Positions 34,411 to 43,301 are shown, counted from the stretch's first letter. The stretch is 64,000 bases of DNA from Halobacteria archaeon HArc-gm2 (GCA_025517465.1 JAOPKE010000001.1:372001-436000); one strand, 5' to 3'. A program made the numbers and translations. The notes: generated from the sequence alone by a model not told the origin.

Positions 34411-35450
34411 CAGAAGTGGTCCGCGACCGCGTCGCCGGTCTCCAGGCCGCTCCGGACCGCCGCGTGGAGTCGCGCGTCGCCCGCGACCCAGTCGCCCGCG
34501 AAAAAGAGGTCGTGCTCGGTGGCGTCGTCGAGCGCGCCCACGGCCGGCCCGCCGTTCGGCAGCGCGTAGCGCCAGTGCTGGTGATCCGTCCAGTCGGGCG
34601 TGTCGAGGCGCTCGTCGTCCAGCAGCGCCGCGGTCTTCTCCGCCGCGGCGTCGACGATCGAGGGCGCCGGCTGGTGGTAGTACTCGGCCGACCAGTCGGG
34701 CGCCATCTGGACGAGCAAGAGGCTCTCGCCGTCGGGGACGTGACCGGTCTTGCACTCCTCCCGGGCGACCCAGCCGACGTCGTGCCCCTCACCCTCGCCC
34801 TCGTTGACGAGCGCGTAGTAGGGTACGTCGAGTTCGAAGGGGTAGTGGAGGACGATCGAGATGACCGTCCGGAACGGGACCTGGGCGATGGACTTCCGGA
34901 GGTCGCGACAGTCGCCGTGCTCCCACTCCGCTTGCCCGAGCAGGTCCGCCGTCTGTGGCGCCGGCGGCGTCAGGACGAGCGCGTCGAACGTCCCCCGGTC
35001 GTCCCCTTCGTCGTCGACGACGCGCCACGTCTCGTCGTCGCGTACGAGCGTCTCGACCTGCGTGTGGCGGTGGACGCTTGCGTCCGTCGCCGCGAACAGC
35101 CGCTTTGCGAGTTGCGTCAGCCCAGACTCGTAGGTCCACATTTGGTCGTTCGTCTCCTCGCCCTCGCTGACCTTTCCGTCGTCGTCGAAGGTCCACACCG
35201 GCTCTGTCACGTCGACCAGCCCGTCGGTCGACAGTTCCTCCGTGACGAGTTCGCTCACCCGCTCGTCGTCGCTCTTCAGGTAGTTCGCCCCGTACTCGTA
35301 GGTACAGCCGCTGGCCCGACGGGTGGCGGCCCGTCCGCAGACGCCGCCGCTCTTCTCGAACACCGTCACGTCGACCGGGGAATCGCGCAACGCGTACGCC
35401 GCGGCGGCGCCCGCCGCTCCGGCGCCGACGACGGCCACCGTGGAACTCAT
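34410..35450 (-). CDS. FAD-dependent oxidoreductase (renalase/amine oxidase-like)
   Basis: 346 residues. N-terminal Rossmann ADP-binding motif VAVVGAGAAGAAAAYALR, followed by FEKSGGVCGRAATRR, the second FAD contact in amine oxidase/renalase-type flavoproteins. The C-terminal FAD-binding motif is DLFFAGDWVAGDARLHAAVRSG. The substrate is unknown. The stop codon lies at the end of the 82-bp palindrome. Confidence 0.85.
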   Translation of the reverse strand: MSSTVAVVGAGAAGAAAAYALRDSPVDVTVFEKSGGVCGRAATRRASGCTYEYGANYLKSDDERVSELVTEELSTDGLVDVTEPVWTFDDDGKVSEGEETNDQMWTYESGLTQLAKRLFAATDASVHRHTQVETLVRDDETWRVVDDEGDDRGTFDALVLTPPAPQTADLLGQAEWEHGDCRDLRKSIAQVPFRTVISIVLHYPFELDVPYYALVNEGEGEGHDVGWVAREECKTGHVPDGESLLLVQMAPDWSAEYYHQPAPSIVDAAAEKTAALLDDERLDTPDWTDHQHWRYALPNGGPAVGALDDATEHDLFFAGDWVAGDARLHAAVRSGLETGDAVADHF

Positions 35451-35671
35451 GTGCCCGACGACGGCCGGGTCACACTAAAATACCCCTTCTATCGAACGTT
35501 CGGCGACTGCCCCGCTTCTCGCGATGTGTTCGTCCCGCCGCTCCACTGAGGTCTGTCCGTTCATCACCGTCGTTGCAGTGAACGCGCCGGTACACTACCG
35601 AGCGCGAGGCCGTCACGGCTCTGGCGGGCAACGACCGCCGACGGCCCGGGAGAGCAAGGACCCGAGATCGG

Positions 35672-36673
35672 CTAGGAACACCCCGATGGTGCGGAAACGC
35701 CGAGAAACTCGAACGGTTCCGTCTCGACGAGTTCGTCGGCGACGTCACCGGCGAACGCGTTCGCCTGCTCCTCACCGAGCGACAGCCGTCGGACTCCCGA
35801 ATCCGCGCCGAAGTCGACCCCATCGAGCTCCAACCAGAAGACGTTCGGCGAAAGCGCCGACTCGAAGTAGTAGCGTCGGTCTCGGTGATCGGCGACCGTG
35901 CGCCAGCGCGTCGAGGAGATATTCGGTTCGGCCGGTGTACTGATGCCGTACGGGACGGAGACGTTACGGATCACGCCGAAGACGCTCGCCGTCGCTTTTC
36001 GGCGCTCTCGCGTCTGCGGAATTGCGTCCACGTAGAAACTCGCTCGGGCGAATCGGTCTGCCGGGCGATTCGTCCCCGGTAACATGACTGTGCCACCGAT
36101 CTCCGACCAGTACTCGTCGAGTGCGAGTTGCTGGTCGAACACGGGGGAGTTCGTCATCACCTGATACTCTCGGCCGTGGTGGATCGTCAACTCGCCATCG
36201 ACGTACTCGATGACGGCGCTGTCACCCGTGGCGTCCGACATGGAGAGGTGCAAGGTGGCAAGCCTGCCTTCGTCCGGGATTTCCTCGGAGACGACGACGA
36301 ACTCCTCTTCGCGGTGGTTCTCGACCGCTTCGGCGACCGTCGCGAAGTTGTCGAGGACGTACTGTGCCCACAGAGAGATCGACAATCCGGGCGTGTCACC
36401 GGTCCATTCGGGATAGTCGGATTCGCTGAGCCAGAGGACGTTCGCGACCAGACCAGCCTCGTTCATTCCGTCGGTCGTCGCGATGTCGTACGCGGAAGCG
36501 ATGACACTGCCGTACTCGCTGGTCCACTCTATCGAGGCCGGACCGACGTTGCCGGTTCGCGTTATTCCCTCCGGAAATACCCAGAGGTTGGTCCCGATCT
36601 CGCTGTGCCAGTCCATCGACCGAGCGGTGAGCACGACGTCCTCGGGTCCGAGATACACCAGTCGGGTGCACAT
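35672..36673 (-). CDS. Linear amide C-N hydrolase, choloylglycine hydrolase/penicillin acylase (Ntn) family
   Basis: 333 residues. Removing Met1 exposes Cys2 (MCTRLVYLG), the N-terminal nucleophile. Arg18 and Asp21 in ARSMDW match the catalytic/binding residues of bile salt hydrolase, as do the TDGMNEAGL and VMTNSPVF segments. No signal peptide is present, so it is cytosolic. Substrates in the family include bile salts, penicillin V and N-acyl homoserine lactones; none can be selected. Upstream (36674-36950) is an A/T-rich promoter region (for example aataagaataattt, about 36742-36755) without a gene. Confidence 0.87.
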   Translation of the reverse strand: MCTRLVYLGPEDVVLTARSMDWHSEIGTNLWVFPEGITRTGNVGPASIEWTSEYGSVIASAYDIATTDGMNEAGLVANVLWLSESDYPEWTGDTPGLSISLWAQYVLDNFATVAEAVENHREEEFVVVSEEIPDEGRLATLHLSMSDATGDSAVIEYVDGELTIHHGREYQVMTNSPVFDQQLALDEYWSEIGGTVMLPGTNRPADRFARASFYVDAIPQTRERRKATASVFGVIRNVSVPYGISTPAEPNISSTRWRTVADHRDRRYYFESALSPNVFWLELDGVDFGADSGVRRLSLGEEQANAFAGDVADELVETEPFEFLGVSAPSGCS

Positions 36674-36950
36674 CTACGGACTCCCTCTCGTCTCTCGAAA
36701 GTTATGAATTTCCAACACGTCTCGTGGTACGTCGACCGGGAAAATAAGAATAATTTAGAAATAGTTACATTTCAGGAGAGTAGCGCCGTCTCCCGAATTT
36801 GGAACCGAATTCGACGAGTTGACCGCCTGCGCGGTCAGCGTATTCCACACGATTCGGTCGTGATCTCGTGCGAGCGTTTGTTTTATCGGAACGACGGGCT
36901 GCGTTCCGGTTCGGCACCGAGCGGGCGACGGTTCCACTTCCCGGTTCCAG

Positions 36951-37673
36951 TCACAGTCGTTCAGCCAGCGCGAGCAAGGCATCGTCGCCACCAGATAGAA
37001 TCGGTTCGCCGTGGGCCATCGCCGCGATGTCGAACGGGCCCGATCGCTCAGAGAGGTCACGAATGCTCTCCCGTAGTTCTCGCATATCGTACGAATCCAG
37101 CCAGAACGGCGGCGTGAGCGCGCCCTCTTCCTCCCAGACGAGGTCGCCGAGCAGCGCGACGCCGCTGTCGTGGACGTAGACGGCATGTCCGGGGTTGTGT
37201 CCCGGCGTCAGGTAGACCGTGAACTTCCCGACCCGGTCGCCGTCGTCGACGGGCTGGACGTCCATCTCGCCGGGGAGCGGAAACAGCCGACGCGTCACGC
37301 GGTGGAACAGGCCCTTGTGATGGGCCCACTGGGGGTGTGAGTCGTGCTGGAGGAAGTCGTAGTCCGGTCGACCGAGATATACGGGGCCGTCGAATTCGGG
37401 GAGGAGGCGCTTCAGGCCGCCGACGTGGTCCAGGTCGTAGTGGGTGATCAGAACTCTGTCCAGATCACCGACGGCGTAGCCCGCGTCGGCGAGTTCGTCA
37501 CGGACTGAGGGGCGGTTCCACCAGAGGCCGACGTCGACGAGCGTCAGGTCGCCGTCGGTCTCGGACTCGTCGGTCGCCATCTCCCCGTCGTCGACGAGAA
37601 AGGAGTTGGAGGCGAACGGCGGGATCAGTCCCAGGTCCAGGTACCAGACGCCGTCCGCCAACTTCCGTGCCAT
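36951..37673 (-). CDS. MBL-fold metallo-hydrolase
   Basis: 240 residues from the ATG at 37673 (MARKLADGVWYLDLG). The metal site reads THYDLDHVGG, so the second His of the usual HxHxDH motif is Asp. Other ligands are present: TPGHNPGH, LGDLV and AMAHGEPI. HxDxDH variants exist in other MBL families and may bind only one tight metal. The enzyme is probably a thioester or lactone hydrolase; this is a family-based guess. It is transcribed towards the Ntn hydrolase on the same strand, 277 bp away. Confidence 0.83.
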   Translation of the reverse strand: MARKLADGVWYLDLGLIPPFASNSFLVDDGEMATDESETDGDLTLVDVGLWWNRPSVRDELADAGYAVGDLDRVLITHYDLDHVGGLKRLLPEFDGPVYLGRPDYDFLQHDSHPQWAHHKGLFHRVTRRLFPLPGEMDVQPVDDGDRVGKFTVYLTPGHNPGHAVYVHDSGVALLGDLVWEEEGALTPPFWLDSYDMRELRESIRDLSERSGPFDIAAMAHGEPILSGGDDALLALAERL

Positions 37674-37774
37674 TGCGACGTGTCTACCGTGTCCACGCTG
37701 AAAACCTCCGCGTCTGCTGTAGTGGACCGCCCGGACCGAAAGGTTCTGGTGTGAACCGTCTGTCACTCTGAACG

Positions 37775-38149
37775 ATGGAATCGACCGGCCAGACCGCGAT
37801 AGGGACGTTCATCGTCGCAGGTTCGGCGGTGATGGTCGCCGTCTCGCTCGTCGCCGGAGACGGTTTTATCGGAATCCTTCCGTTTCTCGGCGACGCACTC
37901 GCTGGCGTGCTGTTCATACTCGCCGGAATCGGGCGCACGATAGACGCGGCCGGCCGAACGATAGCGCGGCCGCAACTCGACGGTGCGGCGTGCGTCGTCA
38001 TCGGCGTCTCTTTCGCTCCGTTCGCCGTCCATGCACTCGACGGCGGCGTCGCGAGTCGTGCTTGGGGGGTCGCGGCCGGTGCCGGCGCCGCGACGATGGT
38101 CTGGGTCGGTGTGAGTTTCCTGACCGGTCGGATAGAACCGGCTGCGTAG
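37775..38149 (+). CDS. Four-helix membrane protein
   Basis: 124 residues, four hydrophobic segments in two hairpins (FIVAGSAVMVAVSLVAG, LAGVLFILAGIG; AACVVIGVSFAPFAVHAL, GVAAGAGAATMVWVGVSFL). No family recognised. Divergent from the MBL gene with about 100 bp between the starts. Confidence 0.55.
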   Translation: MESTGQTAIGTFIVAGSAVMVAVSLVAGDGFIGILPFLGDALAGVLFILAGIGRTIDAAGRTIARPQLDGAACVVIGVSFAPFAVHALDGGVASRAWGVAAGAGAATMVWVGVSFLTGRIEPAA

Positions 38150-38372
38150 TCGTCGACGCTACCCCATAGTTACTTGCTCACGTGCGGCCCAGGTCTCACT
38201 TTTTCTTCATCAGGTATCCTTGCCGGCCAGCGGCTGGCTGCGGGCACCGCTCTCTATTCACGGGCGTGGTGCGCCCGTTCGCAGGGTCAGCGTGATCGAT
38301 TGCCCCGCCCGACCCGAAAATCTGGGCCAAAAGAGGGCTCTCACACAGTTCGAGCCCGCACGTCAGATCCGT

Positions 38373-40064
38373 TTACAACCGCTTGCTCACGTACGGGCCG
38401 TCCTGGCGATAGCCGAGCTTCTCGCGGTAGTACTCGCGCACGCCGATGCCGGAGATGACGGCGAGCTTCGAGTAACCCGCGTCGGCGGCCAGCTCTTCGG
38501 CCTTCGCCAGCAGGCGGCGACCGTAGCCGCGGTGCTGGTGCTGGCCCACGGCGTCGTCGCCAGACTGGTCCGCCGCGTTCTGCGCTGCGCTCCCGACTCC
38601 CACCTGACTCCCGTAGACGTGCAGTTCCCGGACGATCGCGGCGTCGTCGAGTTCCCGCCGCACCGGGTCGTTGGGGAACCGGAGCCGGCAGAAGCCCACG
38701 AGGAGGTCCTTCTCGAAGTCCTCGAAGGAGATGAAGTGCTCCGTGCCGCCGCCGGACTCGTAGGTCATGACGTCGAGTTCGACCTTCTCGGGGTCCTCGT
38801 CGTTCATCCCGACCTCGCGACAGCGGATGCAGTCGCAGGTCCACCCGTGCTCGTCCATGCGCTGGCGGGCGAGCTGGCGGAGGTTGGACTTCCAGACGCC
38901 GCCCTCGATGAAGTCCGCGGGGATGTCCCGCTGGACGCGCTGGAGGCGCGTGTAGCGGGGGATCATGTCCTTGATCTCGGCGACGAGTTCGGCGGCCTCC
39001 TCGTTCTCCAGGGGCTGGAACTCGTCCTTGCGGTACCAGTCGTAGGTGACGGTGCCCTCGACGACGAGGGTGGGGTATATCTTGAGGTAGTCGGGTCGCC
39101 AGTCGGCGTTATCGAAGATGCGCCGGAAGTCCTCCAGGCACATCTCCTTGGACATCCCGGGCTGGCCTGGCATCATGTGGAAGCCGACCTTGAACCCGGA
39201 GTCGCGCAGGCGGCGGTTGGCGTCGATGGAGTCCTGGGTGCCGTGGCCGCGGTGCATCTCCCGGTTGATGCGTTCGAATGTGGTCTGGACGCCGACTTCG
39301 ACCTTGGTTCCCCCCAGATCGAGCATCCGGTCGATCTGCTCGGGGTCACACCAGTCGGGCTTGGTCTCGAACGTCGTCGCCACGTTGCGCACGTCGGACG
39401 TCTCGTTCTCGGCGACGACGTCCTCCAGGTAGCGGAACTCGTACTCGTCGGGGTCCTCGGCGAAGCTGACCTCCTCGGCGGGTTCCGGCGGCGCGTCGAC
39501 GTCGAAGTCGTTCATCGCCTCCAGCGCGCGCTTGACGAACCACTCCTGGTAGTCGTGCGAGCGAGCGGTCATGGTTCCGCCCATGAGGATCAACTCGGCC
39601 TTGTCGACGGGGTGACCGATCTGTCGCAACTGGTTGAGCCGCAGCGTCACCTGGCCGTAGGGGTCGTAGTCGTTCTGCTCGCCGCGCGCGGCCGCGGGCT
39701 CGTGGCCCGTGTAGGACTGCGAGGACGAGAACTCCGAGTCGGGCCCGCCGGGGCAGTAGAGGCACTTCCCGTGGGGACACCGCTTCGGCGAGGTCATGAT
39801 GGCGATGGGGGAGACCCCCGACGCGGTCCGGACGGGCTTGCGCTGCAGAACCTCCTCCAGTTCCTCGCGCTGCTCGTTCGGAACGTAGTCCATCAGCTCC
39901 GAGTTCTTCGGGACCTTCGGCGCGGAGTACTCCGAGCACACCTCCATCTTCGCGCTCTCGACGTCGCCGCGTTCGAGGTCGCCCGCGAGGATTCGACTCA
40001 CGAGTTCCTCACAGACCTGCTCGAACGCCTCCGTCTCCGTGGGCTCGGTCGTCTCGGTGCTCAT
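38373..40064 (-). CDS. elp3: Elp3: radical SAM/acetyltransferase for tRNA U34 modification
   Basis: 563 residues from the ATG at 40064 (MSTETTEPTE). The radical-SAM cluster is CPHGKCLYC, preceded by IAIMTSPKR. The motif GGTMTARSHDYQ and the C-terminal GNAT domain (GYGRRLLAKAEELAADAG, then GIGVREYYREKLGY) complete the family plan. Cysteines in CDCIRCREVG form the zinc site between domains. Archaeal Elp3 works alone to make 5-carboxymethyl-uridine at wobble U34. A short Gln/His-rich stretch (DQSGDDAVGQHQHRG) before the GNAT core is an insertion. The upstream 155 bp hold no gene and then the structured repeat begins. Confidence 0.95.
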   Translation of the reverse strand: MSTETTEPTETEAFEQVCEELVSRILAGDLERGDVESAKMEVCSEYSAPKVPKNSELMDYVPNEQREELEEVLQRKPVRTASGVSPIAIMTSPKRCPHGKCLYCPGGPDSEFSSSQSYTGHEPAAARGEQNDYDPYGQVTLRLNQLRQIGHPVDKAELILMGGTMTARSHDYQEWFVKRALEAMNDFDVDAPPEPAEEVSFAEDPDEYEFRYLEDVVAENETSDVRNVATTFETKPDWCDPEQIDRMLDLGGTKVEVGVQTTFERINREMHRGHGTQDSIDANRRLRDSGFKVGFHMMPGQPGMSKEMCLEDFRRIFDNADWRPDYLKIYPTLVVEGTVTYDWYRKDEFQPLENEEAAELVAEIKDMIPRYTRLQRVQRDIPADFIEGGVWKSNLRQLARQRMDEHGWTCDCIRCREVGMNDEDPEKVELDVMTYESGGGTEHFISFEDFEKDLLVGFCRLRFPNDPVRRELDDAAIVRELHVYGSQVGVGSAAQNAADQSGDDAVGQHQHRGYGRRLLAKAEELAADAGYSKLAVISGIGVREYYREKLGYRQDGPYVSKRL

Positions 40065-40219
40065 CGGTTCGGTTGCTCGTGAATGGTCGTTTCGCGCGAA
40101 TAAGGGTATCGCTCCTCTGGAAGGTGTTCTCAGACTCGGTTCGAACTGTTCAGTCGAGGGTGTGTACTGAGCGAGTGGTTCCGTGATTTTCGCTGGAAGA
40201 AACGAGACTGCCATCAACC

Positions 40220-40737
40220 AGAAAGCCCTCGGCAGGCTGGGGTCGCGGGGACCGCCCTGCGCTCCTCGCTCACTCCGTTCGCTCCGGTGCCCTCAGCGAA
40301 AGCTGAGGACTATGCGAGAGCTTCGCTCTCGCGGTCGCTTGGGAGTCCCGGCTTCCCCCAGCCTGCCTCGCCCTTTCAGTCCTCCAGGACCACACGGCAG
40401 CCCTGCCCTTCCCCGGGTTCTCGCGGTTACACCGCGAGGTACGGGGGACCTTCGGTCCCCCGGCACGCTCGGGCGCGGCAGTGGCCACGCCCCTCGCTCC
40501 CGGCCGGGCGGTTGCGGTCAGGAAGCGGGATTCGGCGCGTCCGCGCCGAATCCGGGGAGGAGTGGTGGTCTAATCGCGAGCCCGGGCCGAACGGAGTGAG
40601 GCCGGGAGAGCAATGCGGGACCTGGTGGACTGAAAGGGCGAGGCGGGGTGGCGACGGAGTGCAGTCGCTCAGCGGGCGCTACCCGAACGCAGTGAGGGTA
40701 TCCCGCTGAGCGACCGCGAGCCCGCCGAGGGCTTTCT
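40220..40737. repeat. Structured repeat element, copy A (518 bp, nested palindromes)
   Basis: Bounded by a 14-bp perfect inverted repeat (agaaagccctcggc, 40220-40233, with complement at 40724-40737). Inside is an 18-bp perfect inverted repeat (gcctcgccctttcagtcc, 40365-40382 with 40627-40644) and a central 12-bp stem with 2-nt loop (40528-40553; ggattcggcgcg tc cgcgccgaatcc, stated here in arms). Smaller hairpins lie between (for example gagagcttcgctctc around 40316-40330, and gggggaccttcggtcccc around 40443-40460). Its ORFs are Arg/Pro/Gly-rich and not credible as genes. A second, inverted copy lies at 61100-61472. Confidence 0.85.
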
Positions 40738-40835
40738 ACCTCTTGCTACCTTCAGTCACGTCGGCAATTCGAACTCATCCAATCGCTCAGTCCTTCCCCT
40801 ACACTGACCGACTCATTCAGCCACGACGTCTCAGA
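40738..40835. other. Gene-free spacer between repeat A and the cupin remnant
   Basis: No gene seen. It shares tcttgct just outside the repeat boundary with copy B (61476-61482), so the repeat may extend slightly beyond its inverted ends. Confidence 0.5.
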
Positions 40836-41110
40836 TCACTCCGCGTCCCAGTAAGGGACCTCGGCGTCGGTTCCCAGCACGTCCGTCCCGTCGCTGTCGA
40901 GCACGAACCTCACCTCCTCGTTGCCCCCGTGATAGTGCCGGAGCCAGGCCTGCTTTCAACCTGTACTCCGTGGAGGCTGCGGCAGAGTTCCTCGGCCGTG
41001 GTGGCGGCGGCGAGTTGCGTCCGGTGGAACTCATGGTCGCCGTGGTCGTGTTCAGTCCAGTCGAGGTTGCCCTCGTCGACGATCAGGTCCGTCTCGTCCG
41101 ACAGTGCCGG
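40836..41110 (-). pseudogene. Broken cupin gene, paralogue of the intact cupin at 43302-43796
   Basis: Reading from the right, the first part matches the intact cupin: SDETDLIVDEGNLDW, then HDHGDHEFHRTQLAAATTAEELCRSL. A frameshift near 40955-40960 moves the match to AWLRHYHGGNEEVRFVL in another frame. Then the core beta-barrel (about 80 residues in the intact copy) is missing, and the sequence jumps to GTDAEVPYWDAE, equal to the intact C-terminus DAEVPYWDEA. The start codon position reads CTG instead of ATG. Evidence for decay is therefore threefold. It lies right beside structured repeat A. Confidence 0.85.
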
Positions 41111-41212
41111 AGCGAGTCCTCGACGGGGGAATACGTTCGCCACTCACCGTAAGGTCGAATCAATCCGAAGTGACTGGGAAACAAACTTGTACGCTCCTGC
41201 ATACAGCCCGGC

Positions 41213-41218
41213 AAGGAG
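41213..41218 (+). promoter_or_regulatory. Shine-Dalgarno site for the MscS-linked ATPase-like gene
   Basis: aaggag, 9 nt before the GTG at 41228. It decides the GTG as start, since no ATG is near. Confidence 0.6.
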
Positions 41219-41227
41219 TCACCGAAC

Positions 41228-42244
41228 GTGGACGTCACACCGGAGCAACTCCGCGACACTGGCTTCGCGGTCCAGTTCGACGCCGTCGCCGAGACCGTTT
41301 CAGTCGCCGACTGGGACCGCGGGCCGAACCTCGCGGTCGTCTCGGACCCGTACGCTGGCCGGGACCTGCTGGTCGACCACGCCGTGACCCGACTCGATGA
41401 CCCGACCCGCGTCGCCCTCGAGGGCGTGGCCAGCGGGGAAGAGCTACCCGAGCTTGCGAGCCGGGACGCCGGCGACGCCGTCGTCGTCGAGAACTGTCAC
41501 TACCTGTTCTCGCGGGAGGTCGGCGGTTTCGGCTGCCTGGAAGGGTTCCTCGAAGCGATCGCACTCTCGGCACCGACGGTCGTCACGTCGTGGAACGCGG
41601 CCGCGTGGTCGTACCTGGACGCGGTCAGGGACGTCTCGCAGTCGTTCGACAGCGTGGTCCACCTCCCGCCAATCGACGCCGTCGACCTCGCGAGACTCGT
41701 CGAGGCCCACCACGACGGCTCGCTTCCCGAGTTCGTCCAGACGTCTGCCGACGGCCGGGTCAAGACCGTCTCGTTCGACCGCGCGACGGTGTCCCCGCTG
41801 GGCGGTCGGGAGGTGACGGTGCCGATGCCGAACCTCAACACGGAGTACCTCCTGTCCCGTGACGCGACGGAGACCGTGGGCGACGTCGAGGCGGTCGTGT
41901 TCCAGAAACTGGTCCAGGTCGCGGGCGGGAATCCCGGCGTCGCGACGGCCTGCTGGGACGAGAGCGTCCGCGACGGTCAGGTAGCTCCGGGATTCGTCGC
42001 GGAGTACGATCCGCAGTTCTCGCTGGACGACGACGCGGCCTTCGTCCTCGAACTGGTCGTGTCGAACGACCGGATCCGACGCCAGACCCTCGACCAGATC
42101 CGACCGACCGTCCAGGTCGACAAGGCGCTCCAGACGCTCGCCGAGTCGGGACTCGTTGCCGTCGACGGCGAGTGGGCGCGCGTGGCACCCACTCACTGGC
42201 GGGCGGCGAAGGAGCACCTCGAAGGGAGGCAGTTACTGTGGTGA
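41228..42244 (+). CDS. ATPase-like protein lacking a clear P-loop, coupled to MscS
   Basis: 338 residues, GTG start. I recognise no named family. The order of elements resembles a STAND/ORC-type AAA+ domain: LAVVSDPYAGRDLLVDHAVTRL where a Walker A would be, but without GK[ST]; AVVVENCHYLFSREVGG in the Walker B place (Asp-Asp/Glu replaced by Glu-Asn); APTVVTSWN as sensor 1; and a C-terminal winged helix (VQVDKALQTLAESGLVAVDGEW). It therefore may have lost ATPase activity. Its last codons overlap the mscS start (ctgtggtga), so the two are translationally coupled and probably interact. Confidence 0.65.
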   Translation: MDVTPEQLRDTGFAVQFDAVAETVSVADWDRGPNLAVVSDPYAGRDLLVDHAVTRLDDPTRVALEGVASGEELPELASRDAGDAVVVENCHYLFSREVGGFGCLEGFLEAIALSAPTVVTSWNAAAWSYLDAVRDVSQSFDSVVHLPPIDAVDLARLVEAHHDGSLPEFVQTSADGRVKTVSFDRATVSPLGGREVTVPMPNLNTEYLLSRDATETVGDVEAVVFQKLVQVAGGNPGVATACWDESVRDGQVAPGFVAEYDPQFSLDDDAAFVLELVVSNDRIRRQTLDQIRPTVQVDKALQTLAESGLVAVDGEWARVAPTHWRAAKEHLEGRQLLW

Positions 42245-43059
42245 CGCTCCTCCAGACCGTCACCGACGGGTTCTCGCTCGACCCCGCTGTCGTCGTACAG
42301 GCCCTCCTCGTACTGGTCGGCGCATACGTGGCCGGGCGGACAGTCAGCGGCGCGCTCACGCGCATCGCCGACCGGTTCCTCGCTCAGCGGTTCCGGGTCA
42401 CGCTTTTGATCCCGATCGTCAAGTTCGTCATCTACGGCGGTGCGTTGTACGTCACGGCTACCCTCCTGTTCAAACTCACGACCGCACAGCTGGTGGCTTT
42501 CTCCGGCGTCCTGGGCGTCGCCGTCGGCCTCGGTCTGAAGGACCTGTTCGCGGACATCGTCGGCGGCCTCGTGCTCGTCACCGAGCAGCCCTACCAGATC
42601 GGCGATATGGTGACTATCGGCAACCACTACGGTGAGGTCGTCGACATCGGCATTCGCTCGACGAAGCTGTACACGCTCGACGACACGATGGTCACCGTCC
42701 CCAACTACCTGTTTTTCAACGAGGCGATCGCCAACGCGAACGACGGCAACGCCGAGATGCTCGTCACGGTGACGTTCCAGGTCGACCCCGGTTCCGACGC
42801 GAACCGGGCGCGAGACATCGTCGAGGAGGCCCTGCTCAGTTCGCAGTACGTCTACGTCTCGGATGCGGCGCCGGTGGAAGTGTTCGTCTCGGACGAACTC
42901 CACTACCGGATGGTCGAGGGGCGGGCCTACGTCAACGACCTGCGCAACCAGTTGCGCTTCGAGTCTGACGTCTCCGAACGCGTCCTCGCTGCGTTCGCGG
43001 CCGCGGACATCGAGTCGCCGCAAGTGCCGGCCAGCGTCGCGGACGGTGCGGAGGGCTAG
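42238..43059 (+). CDS. mscS: Small-conductance mechanosensitive channel, MscS family
   Basis: 273 residues from the GTG at 42238 (a second GTG follows at 42241). Three transmembrane helices (about 12-32, 55-75, 78-95) lead into the pore helix GVLGVAVGLGLKDLFADIVGGLVL and the beta-domain motif EQPYQIGDMVTIG, followed by TVPNYLFFNEAIAN and the C-terminal alpha/beta domain. It opens under membrane tension to release solutes after hypo-osmotic shock, a relevant stress for a halophile. Encoded in overlap with the ATPase-like gene. Confidence 0.92.
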   Translation: MVTLLQTVTDGFSLDPAVVVQALLVLVGAYVAGRTVSGALTRIADRFLAQRFRVTLLIPIVKFVIYGGALYVTATLLFKLTTAQLVAFSGVLGVAVGLGLKDLFADIVGGLVLVTEQPYQIGDMVTIGNHYGEVVDIGIRSTKLYTLDDTMVTVPNYLFFNEAIANANDGNAEMLVTVTFQVDPGSDANRARDIVEEALLSSQYVYVSDAAPVEVFVSDELHYRMVEGRAYVNDLRNQLRFESDVSERVLAAFAAADIESPQVPASVADGAEG

Positions 43060-43172
43060 CGGTCACACACGCTCGGTCGCGGGCGGAGTCTGGCGCGCTC
43101 AACGGAGTAACGGTCGTGTTCGCGGTGCGCACGGCCGTGAGTCTGAATAGCAGGGAACGACGAATCACGGGT

Positions 43173-43301
43173 ATGGCAGCCGAGACCGAAGCGGACGACG
43201 ACCTCTCGAAGCCACCCTTCCGTGGCTGCGTCTTCTGCTACACGGCGGAGATGGGCGTCTATGGCCTCAGGAAGGGGCTCAGACGCGTCACGGACGACTG
43301 A
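43173..43301 (+). CDS. 42-residue CxxC microprotein
   Basis: MAAETEADDD then FRGCVFCYTAEMGVYGLRKG, ending VTDD. A single CxxC pair (GCVFC) suggests metal binding as a dimer or a redox role. The ATG at 43173 is chosen over an upstream in-frame start at 43116. Its TGA abuts the TCA (reverse stop) of the convergent cupin gene with no base between, making tgatca. No known family. Confidence 0.5.
   Translation: MAAETEADDDLSKPPFRGCVFCYTAEMGVYGLRKGLRRVTDD

Noticed and set aside
34197-35549. Plus-strand ORF of 450 codons reading through the 82-bp palindrome
   Set aside because: It is opposite the FAD oxidoreductase with its Rossmann motif on the minus strand; its sequence is a repetitive Arg/Val/Leu shadow.
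40183-40709. Two overlapping plus-strand ORFs of about 140 codons inside repeat A
   Set aside because: They are rich in Arg, Pro, Gly and Ser, lack acidic residues typical of this genome, and run across the palindromes; copy B does not preserve them.
40100-40835. tRNA, RNase P RNA or SRP RNA in the structured repeat regions
   Set aside because: No T-loop/anticodon arrangement or conserved RNase P/SRP motifs could be found, and the palindromic ends do not fit those RNAs.
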